Positions 58,652-64,000 of a DNA stretch of 64,000 nucleotides are shown one piece after another. The position numbers and the translations under genes are program-made. Positions within the stretch are counted from its first letter, which is position 1. Each line of letters starts with the position of its first letter. Source of the DNA: an uncultured Eubacterium sp. (GTDB lineage Bacteria; Bacillota; Clostridia; Oscillospirales; Acutalibacteraceae); the NCBI RefSeq assembly GCF_934561735.1, contig NZ_CAKTGT010000006.1, forward strand, positions 58,348-122,347, written 5' to 3'. The notes under the pieces were generated by a model that saw only the letters and a program-made list of their open reading frames with translations, searched no databases and was not told where the DNA came from.

Positions 58652-58861
58652 AGACTGCTGATAAAGTTCCTGAAACACGCCTTATGCCTCTGCTTGTTAT
58701 TCAAGAAGAGGTAACACGAAGTGTTGACGGAAGGATTTTAAAAACACCGTAAGTTTGATACTTACGGTGTTTTTGGCGTTTTTCGTTTTTTGCTCAGTCG
58801 AGGTACCATCGTACATCTTCCTTCCCAAGAAAACGAAATTCAGAAACTTTCTCAACAGCCT
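58652..58861. repeat. MITE-like dispersed repeat, copy 2
   Basis: Same family as 35673-35903. The ends are CTGCTGATAAAGTTCCTGAA and, inward from the right, CTGTTGAGAAAGTTTCTGAA. The middle differs in sequence from copy 1 but keeps a terminator-like stem (ACACCGTAAGT/ACTTACGGTGT, followed by TTTTT). The element begins two bases after the pduL stop and may serve as its terminator. Confidence 0.75.
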
Positions 58862-58878
58862 AAAATAAGACAGATTTT

Positions 58879-59259
58879 TTATGTTTCTTCAATATAAATA
58901 TCAACCTTAAAGACTGCCTCGGTTTGCAACAAAATGTATTCTTCCGAAGCAAGCACAAACTGCTTGAATTCATTTATGTCTTCAATCCACTCACAGCTTG
59001 CAAAGTCCTCGTATTTCATACTCGGCGGATACACAACATCCGTATGCAGTTGAACATACTCGTCACCGCCCTCTTTGTATTGCAAAACGAGCGAAAAATA
59101 ATACTCCTCATCGCAGGTGAACTGATACAAACCCGTTTCAAACAGAAAGTTCTTTTCAGGCAAGTCAGCACTGCACTCCTCACAAAATATGTCAACAATT
59201 TCGCCAAGAGGAGTACGATTATTTATTTTTTGCTTCAAATTTTCAACTAAATTTTTCAT
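58879..59259 (-). CDS. Hypothetical acidic protein
   Basis: The 126-residue protein starts MKNLVENLKQKINNRTPLGE and has ECSADLPEKNFLFETGLYQF and VQLHTDVVYPPSMKYEDF, strands rich in aromatic and acidic residues. No family is recognised. I start at the ATG at 59259, eight bases after the DUF3784 gene stop; the ribosome binding site is weak, so it may be coupled to that gene. The open frame upstream belongs to the DUF3784 gene region. Confidence 0.65.
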   Translation of the reverse strand: MKNLVENLKQKINNRTPLGEIVDIFCEECSADLPEKNFLFETGLYQFTCDEEYYFSLVLQYKEGGDEYVQLHTDVVYPPSMKYEDFASCEWIEDINEFKQFVLASEEYILLQTEAVFKVDIYIEET

Positions 59260-59266
59260 ATCAAAC

Positions 59267-59563
59267 TCACTTATTCTTACAAATTGTGTTGGAGAATACA
59301 ACCAAAAGAACAACACCTACAACAACCACCGGGAACAGAATTCCAACCATATAAAAGTCTTTGTTGACAAATATTCCGATAAACGAAACTACTGCAACAA
59401 CAATAGAAAACACAGCAAACATACGGTTGATTTTTTTAGTATCATACTCGTTCTGATTGCTTTCGGAATTGTTCAAACCTGCAATCAAAAAATCGCCTTT
59501 ATTGAACGCAAAAATTATACCGAAAACAAGAAAAATCACCGTTAAAACAATGTAAATAGCCAT
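59267..59563 (-). CDS. DUF3784-family membrane protein
   Basis: The 98-residue protein has three membrane segments and, after the first, the family signature NKGDFLIAGLNNSESNQNEY with YDTKKINR. Function unknown. GAGGTGATT precedes the ATG. It is cotranscribed with the following hypothetical gene. Confidence 0.8.
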   Translation of the reverse strand: MAIYIVLTVIFLVFGIIFAFNKGDFLIAGLNNSESNQNEYDTKKINRMFAVFSIVVAVVSFIGIFVNKDFYMVGILFPVVVVGVVLLVVFSNTICKNK

Positions 59564-59585
59564 AAAATCACCTCGAAAAATTAAA

Positions 59586-60266
59586 CTATATTTCTTTCAA
59601 ATATTTATCAAGCGTCGCATTCCCACTTATATATAATTTATCTAAATAACCATATAACTTATTATAAAATTCTTCCGCTTCGCATTTAAGTTTATATGCT
59701 TTTTCTTTACCTTTAGCAGTCAACATTTTGTCATAAACTTTGCTTAACTTATGTATATATTCGGTAAAAAACGACTCTTTTGTTTTGTCAAATCCATTTT
59801 GGACTTTACCGTTTACAACATAATAAATAGGCTCATTAATCGCACCTTTGTACATCAATGTTCTCGAAATTCCAATCAAGCCGGCAGCATCAATTTTATC
59901 GGAATCATACAAAATTTTTGCTTCTATAGTTTTTGGGATATTATTTCCTCTGTATCTGTGACATCGTATGCATTCTGCAACTTTAAGCGAAAAATCGACA
60001 GAAAAATTATTTTCAATTAGCCAATTATATGCAATTTCACTTCCATATTCGGCATGATCAATGCTACCGTCATTTAATTGTGCCAGTCTGCCTATGTCAT
60101 GCAACAAACACGATGTAATGAGAATATCAAAATTCACATTGCTTTCACATTTTGCAATATCAAGAGCATTATATAAAACCCTGTAAATATGTTCTCTGTC
60201 GTGACAAGAATCGCCACAATATCGTAACATAAATTGTTCTATTTTATCAAAATCAACTTTTTTCAT
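59586..60266 (-). CDS. HD-domain phosphohydrolase
   Basis: The 226-residue protein has HD-superfamily ligands: H22 or H26 in CHDREHIYRV, the HD pair in LLHDIGRL near 55, IDHAEYGSEIA, CHRYRGN and ILYDSDKIDAAG. It resembles the YedJ/metal-dependent HD branch. It lies 3 bp after the NUDIX gene, so the two form one unit, perhaps in nucleotide clean-up. Confidence 0.88.
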   Translation of the reverse strand: MKKVDFDKIEQFMLRYCGDSCHDREHIYRVLYNALDIAKCESNVNFDILITSCLLHDIGRLAQLNDGSIDHAEYGSEIAYNWLIENNFSVDFSLKVAECIRCHRYRGNNIPKTIEAKILYDSDKIDAAGLIGISRTLMYKGAINEPIYYVVNGKVQNGFDKTKESFFTEYIHKLSKVYDKMLTAKGKEKAYKLKCEAEEFYNKLYGYLDKLYISGNATLDKYLKEI

Positions 60267-60269
60267 ACT

Positions 60270-60692
60270 TCAAATATGCTTTCTATTTAGCATCTCTTTA
60301 ATCAAATACGGTTGAATATTTGGATAAGTCCAATTATCCGGCAAATCATCAAGCATAACAATTTTTTCAATCTCGCTGTCGATTTCACCGAATGTAGAAA
60401 TTTCAGCATAACAAAGAAGTCCAAATGTTTCCAAACCGTCAAAATTATTTTCATCAATAACCGAATAAACACATATTGGTTTCAAATCAAAATCAATCGC
60501 TCCGGTTTCTTCAACCAATTCTCGCCTTGCGGTTTCAACAATATCTTCACCGTGTTCTCTGTGACCGCCCGGACATTCATATGTCGTACGCTCTTTATGC
60601 TTACAAAACACCCACTTACCATTATTTTTAGCAACAATAACGGCAAACTTCAGCAAATTGTCATCCACACTGTCGTAAAAATTAACGCTCAT
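60270..60692 (-). CDS. NUDIX hydrolase
   Basis: The 140-residue protein has the NUDIX box starting GHREHGEDIVETARRELVEE, matching Gx5Ex7REUxEExGU. The substrate is not known; the CPGGH before the box resembles 8-oxo-dGTPase-like members. I use the ATG at 60692, which follows AGAAGGAGG, rather than an earlier in-frame start. Confidence 0.92.
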   Translation of the reverse strand: MSVNFYDSVDDNLLKFAVIVAKNNGKWVFCKHKERTTYECPGGHREHGEDIVETARRELVEETGAIDFDLKPICVYSVIDENNFDGLETFGLLCYAEISTFGEIDSEIEKIVMLDDLPDNWTYPNIQPYLIKEMLNRKHI

Positions 60693-60838
60693 AAACAATT
60701 TCCTCCTTCTTAACATCAATATAACACATTAAAAACAAGATGTCCATATATTTATACTACTATATAAAGTCAACTTGAAAACAAGAATTATATATGATAT
60801 TGTTTATATAAAGTAATAATCTATATGGAGAAACTTTA

Positions 60839-61591
60839 ATGAATAAATACACAAAAAATATAAACAGAATCGAATTTGTAATTACAAATTCCTGCACAGG
60901 TAAATGCAAACATTGCTCGCAAGGCGAACATGTGTCAAATGAACACATAGATACCAAATTAGCAGTTCAAGCTGTACATGATATATGTAATGATTATAAA
61001 ATTGATTCACTAATGACATTTGGCGGCGAGCCTTTGTTATATCCCGAAACTGTTTTTGAAATTCATTCTGCCGCAAAAGAATGCGGAATCAAATACAAAG
61101 AATTAATCACAAATGGCTACTTCAGCAAAAAAATTGACAGAATACAACAAGTAGCAGAAATGCTTGCCAAAAGCGGTACAAATATCATTAAACTTTCTGT
61201 TGATTCATTTCATCAGGAAAGCATACCCTTGGAAATTGTGATGGAATTTGCAAAAGAGATTCTTAAAACCGGCGTGTCAATTCAAACTCATCCTGCATGG
61301 CTTATTAGTCCAAACGACAACAATCGTTTTAACAAAAAAACAAAAAAGATTCTTTCCGAATTTAATAAAATAGGCATAGACCAATCAGACGGAAATATAA
61401 TCTTTGCAAGCGGTAATGCATTAAAATATTTTGGTGAATATTTCATTGACAACAAAAAAATTCATAATCCTTATCTTGAAGATAAAAAAGACATCAAAAC
61501 AATCAGTTTTTCAGCAAATGGTAATGTCCTCAATGGAAACATTTATAAGAACACAATTACAGATATAATAAACAGCTATGAACCAAAATAA
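60839..61591 (+). CDS. Radical SAM protein of unknown function
   Basis: The 250-residue protein has the CxxxCxxC cluster (C19, C23, C26) in NSCTGKCKHCSQGE, a SAM-binding TFGGEPLLYPE, and later KLSVDSFHQESIP. It lacks a SPASM-type C-terminal cysteine cluster. The FGGEPL motif is typical of peptide-modifying and related enzymes, but no precursor peptide is seen next to it. GGAGAAAC precedes the ATG. It is a single gene. Confidence 0.88.
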   Translation: MNKYTKNINRIEFVITNSCTGKCKHCSQGEHVSNEHIDTKLAVQAVHDICNDYKIDSLMTFGGEPLLYPETVFEIHSAAKECGIKYKELITNGYFSKKIDRIQQVAEMLAKSGTNIIKLSVDSFHQESIPLEIVMEFAKEILKTGVSIQTHPAWLISPNDNNRFNKKTKKILSEFNKIGIDQSDGNIIFASGNALKYFGEYFIDNKKIHNPYLEDKKDIKTISFSANGNVLNGNIYKNTITDIINSYEPK

Positions 61592-61616
61592 TCCTATCAC
61601 CAAACAAAAAACGACC

Positions 61617-61684
61617 GTAGGGGCGAACTGTGTTCGCCTAAAGAAATAGAAAAAGCCTCCTCTTGTTGTTGTACAAGGGGAGGT
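61617..61684. repeat. Short REP-like hairpin and adjacent stem-loop
   Basis: GGCGAAC-TGT-GTTCGCC is a perfect hairpin after GTAGG (61617-61640); a near copy lies at 63762-63785. Next to it GCCTCCTCTTG/CAAGGGGAGGT (61655-61684) forms a second stem. Confidence 0.65.
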
Positions 61685-61727
61685 GAATTTTGCGAAGAAA
61701 ATGTCTTTGTACAGCATATTTGATACA

Positions 61728-61775
61728 ATGTGACCGCCTGTCCAAAAATGTGACCATGCACTTGAAAATGTGACC
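61728..61775. repeat. Three ATGTGACC repeats at exact 20-bp spacing
   Basis: ATGTGACC occurs at 61728, 61748 and 61768. Multiple short direct repeats like this mark the ends of IS21-type and related elements, where transposase binds them. No transposase remains here, so it may be a leftover end. Confidence 0.6.
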
Positions 61776-61815
61776 ACCACAAAATATATTTAACAATTAA
61801 AAATATATGCTAACA

Positions 61816-62688
61816 TCAATACTTTTTAATTACGGGAACCCAAATCTCACTGCGATAATCAGGGCTACCCATATTTCCGTCAGTATAGGCTTCTATATCC
61901 ATTTCATAGGTTGGCTCATATCCCGATGTAGGAAAAAATTCCGAAACAATCTTGTGCCACTTATCCTGAATAGCATTCGGCATAGCGCCTTTACACTCAA
62001 ATATTGCCCAAGTTCTTGCAGGAATAGTGTTCTTTCTAAACCCTTTTGGTACTGTTGTGTTCTCATCGCATTTCGCCGCAATAGAATAATCAAATGTTTT
62101 TGCATTTTTCGGTAGATTTCCGTAACATATACCGAAAATGTAGGTTCTGTCAGTTGTAGCATCAAATAATTTTTTTACCGTACCGTCATTATGTGATCTC
62201 GTCCAAAAGTCAGGAATGCTTTTCGCATTTTCAGAGTTATCAACGGTATGTGCTTCTACCTTTTCAATGATGTCAAATGCAGCCTTTTCGATAATCTTGT
62301 AATCCATTATATTGCCTCCGCTTAATGTTATTTTCACGGAAAGTGGAGAAAAGGATTTGAGTTTAGAGCCATCTTTTTTTGCATCGGAAGGTGTAACTCC
62401 GTGAAATTTTGAAAAGGCTCTTGTGAAACTCTCGGGGCTTTCATAGCCGTATTTCAAAGCGATATCGATCACTTTGTTATCAGTTGCGCTCAACTCATTT
62501 CCGGCAAGAGTAAGTCGTCTGTTGCGAATATAATCTCCAAGAGTTATTCCGCACAAAATACTGAAAATTCTTTGAAAGTAGAAACTTGAGCAAGCTGCTT
62601 TCTTTGCAGCTTCATCATAGTCGATTTTTTCTGTAAGATTTTCCTCAATGTAGTTAATCGCATTTTGTATTCCTGTCAACCAATCCAT
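61816..62688 (-). CDS. AraC-family regulator with GyrI-like effector domain
   Basis: The 290-residue protein has an N-terminal AraC DNA-binding domain (about 1-105: YDEAAKKAACSSFYFQRIFS, IALKYGYESPESFTRAFSKF, HGVTPSDAKK) and a C-terminal GyrI/SOUL-like ligand-binding domain (VPKGFRKNTIPARTWAIFEC, FPTSGYEPTYEMDIEAYTDG). Such proteins sense amphipathic small molecules. It is a single gene next to mobile-element debris. Confidence 0.93.
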   Translation of the reverse strand: MDWLTGIQNAINYIEENLTEKIDYDEAAKKAACSSFYFQRIFSILCGITLGDYIRNRRLTLAGNELSATDNKVIDIALKYGYESPESFTRAFSKFHGVTPSDAKKDGSKLKSFSPLSVKITLSGGNIMDYKIIEKAAFDIIEKVEAHTVDNSENAKSIPDFWTRSHNDGTVKKLFDATTDRTYIFGICYGNLPKNAKTFDYSIAAKCDENTTVPKGFRKNTIPARTWAIFECKGAMPNAIQDKWHKIVSEFFPTSGYEPTYEMDIEAYTDGNMGSPDYRSEIWVPVIKKY

Positions 62689-62859
62689 TGCTTTTCCCCT
62701 CTCCGTGTGATTACATTATAGAGCAATTATAATTAATTTTCCTGATTTTCAGTGTTCAGCCTTGCAAGGTCGCAAGATAAAAGACGCCAATAGGTATGTA
62801 TTTATTGTTCTTATTTGATACATTGTGACTATTACAATTCTATCAATTTATCGTTTTCA

Positions 62860-63489
62860 TCAGTGTTTTGTTAATATATGCCAAATATCATTACCAGTAA
62901 ATCCACATTTACGGTAAACTCTTTCAGGGTTTGTAATATTATCGCATTCGCCTGATACAGTTGCAAAATCGGCATTTAGCTTTAATATATTTAATGCTTT
63001 GCATACAAGTACAGAAGCAATTCCTTTCCCTCTATATTTCGGCAAAACCTGTAACCACTCAACAATACCTTCACCAATCTTCGTATCTAAATCACATATA
63101 ATCGAGCCTACTAATTTAGTGTTATCAAAGGCACCAATCCATAGCTCCGGGAAATACACCTTTGTTTCAGTAAGACCTTTTATATAGTCGGCAGAAACAA
63201 ATACATCAGTGTGCGAATATGAAGCATTTATCATATCCGCAACTTCATTTGTTTTTTCTTTTGACAACATTTTATATGTGAAATCATTATTTGAAAAGTC
63301 AGGAACATAATTTAGTCTGTGAAATAACCTAAAGTATTGTTTATCACTATATTTTTCAAATAAAGTTTCATCAAAATTTTTGTTATGAATGATTTTTATA
63401 TTATCAGGAATAATTATATCAATTGCTTTCCAATATGGAATTGACAAAGCTTCGCACGGGTTTTGTTTGTATTCTTCTATTGAAATCAT
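62860..63489 (-). CDS. GNAT-family acetyltransferase
   Basis: The 209-residue protein has the GNAT acetyl-CoA loop LQVLPKYRGKGIASVLVCKA and an upstream strand IGAFDNTKLVGSIICDLDTK; the end NPERVYRKCGFTGNDIWHIL is typical. The substrate is unknown. I use the ATG at 63489, preceded by GGAG at good distance, rather than the ATG at 63510. Confidence 0.88.
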   Translation of the reverse strand: MISIEEYKQNPCEALSIPYWKAIDIIIPDNIKIIHNKNFDETLFEKYSDKQYFRLFHRLNYVPDFSNNDFTYKMLSKEKTNEVADMINASYSHTDVFVSADYIKGLTETKVYFPELWIGAFDNTKLVGSIICDLDTKIGEGIVEWLQVLPKYRGKGIASVLVCKALNILKLNADFATVSGECDNITNPERVYRKCGFTGNDIWHILTKH

Positions 63490-63510
63490 ATTGTTAACTC
63501 CATAAAACAT

Positions 63511-64000
63511 CTTTTCTATTTTACTTTATCAAATATATATAACTAAGTCAATTCTTTCTGCTTCAATTATTTTTATCCCATGGTTGAACCGAGGGGTTTA
63601 TTTCTTTGTTGAATAGACAAAACAGGACACTGAAAATTGTATCATTTTTAGTGTCTTATGGAGATGGTGGGGCTAAGATAAAATACAATTTATTCACGAA
63701 ATATGTCGAAAAAAGGATGTGAATGAATTTCACATAAAAAATGTTGTCTATAAGAATGCCCGTAGGGGCGAACAGTGTTTGCCTAACTAAAACGCAAATA
63801 TAAAAATAAACCACTCAAAAGAGTGGTTTGTTTAATGTCGGCGTCTCGTCAAAACATATTCCGTATAGAACAAAACATAGTTTTGTAAATATACTGCATA
63901 TGTTTCTCCTCTCACAACAAGCGCAAGCTGCTTGTTGTGTAGTCCAATTCAAGCATAAAGTGGAAGTAGACATAAAAAAAGACACTCATTCGAGTGTCTT
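63511..64000. other. Non-coding right edge with several hairpins
   Basis: No gene is seen. Stems present: a REP-like GGGGCGAAC/GTTTGCC copy at 63762-63785, AAACCACTC/GAGTGGTTT (63808-63829), CACAACAAGC/GCTTGTTGTG (63915-63940) and AAGACACTC/GAGTGTCTT at the very end (about 63977-64000). The last two look like terminators or element ends whose partners lie outside the window. Confidence 0.5.

Noticed and set aside
1..64000. CRISPR array or tRNA/rRNA genes
   Set aside because: No regularly spaced repeat-spacer array, clover-leaf anticodon region or rRNA-like conserved stretch was noticed on either strand; a dedicated search was not possible.

Overview
The window looks like a chromosomal segment of a low-GC, endospore-forming Clostridia bacterium, most likely a gut Ruminococcaceae/Oscillospiraceae member. 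The support is spo0A, alpha/beta small acid-soluble spore protein (SASP) genes, a secreted leucine-rich-repeat protein with a dockerin-like Ca loop, an IMP cyclohydrolase of the PurO family, a GH95 fucosidase, strong sigma-A promoters and GGAGG ribosome binding sites. No species is claimed. No rRNA, tRNA or CRISPR array was seen.

Layout. 1-3.6 kb: purine operon on the minus strand (purE-purM-purN-purO-purD, purD cut by the window edge) behind a consensus promoter. 3.7-9.8 kb: a secreted LRR protein, a metal-type ArsR regulator, a histidine phosphatase, spo0A, a MarR regulator with a seven-helix membrane protein, and an HD-domain protein. 9.95-32.1 kb: an accessory island of about 21.6 kb bounded by two perfect 291-bp direct repeats, each holding the promoter region and first 49 codons of a SASP gene; the left copy is broken and the right one intact. 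32.2-33.0 kb: an IS200/IS605-type element. 33-43.5 kb: a DUF3048 protein, small hypothetical genes, hypAB, and a fructose PTS operon (fruR-fruK-fruA-ptsH-ptsI). 43.7-48.5 kb: a secreted alpha/alpha-toroid protein behind a cobalamin riboswitch, then a GH95 enzyme and an asparaginase-type protein. 48.5-57.6 kb: the rimP-nusA-rnpM-ylxQ-infB-rbfA-nrnA-truB-ribF-HAD operon. 57.6-64 kb: pduL, small membrane proteins, HD, NUDIX, radical SAM, AraC and GNAT genes, with several short dispersed repeats.

The island is the part most worth study. Its core is one minus-strand operon of about 10.5 kb with gaps of no more than about 25 bp. It encodes a nuclease-methyltransferase fusion, a specificity subunit (now frameshifted), a DGQHR-like protein fused to a TIR/deoxyribosyltransferase-like domain, a PD-(D/E)XK-like protein, and a 1424-residue Mrr-nuclease/NACHT protein laid out like an Avs-type STAND sensor. 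Around it lie a UPF1-like helicase fused to a DUF2726 nuclease, TnpV, and a second cassette with two different Fic enzymes, a HEPN-motif gene broken by one stop codon and an excisionase-like HTH protein. This looks like a defence island, and the core operon may be a composite restriction-modification/abortive-infection system not described in this arrangement; that reading is inference.

Regulation visible in the sequence: a cobalamin riboswitch with its terminator, palindromic operators over the marR and fruR promoters, an attenuator ahead of rimP, and hairpins that hide the ribosome binding sites of tnpV, the IS200 transposase and a 63-residue protein. Two copies of a MITE-like repeat with terminal inverted repeats and a palindrome cluster resembling IS200 ends are also present.
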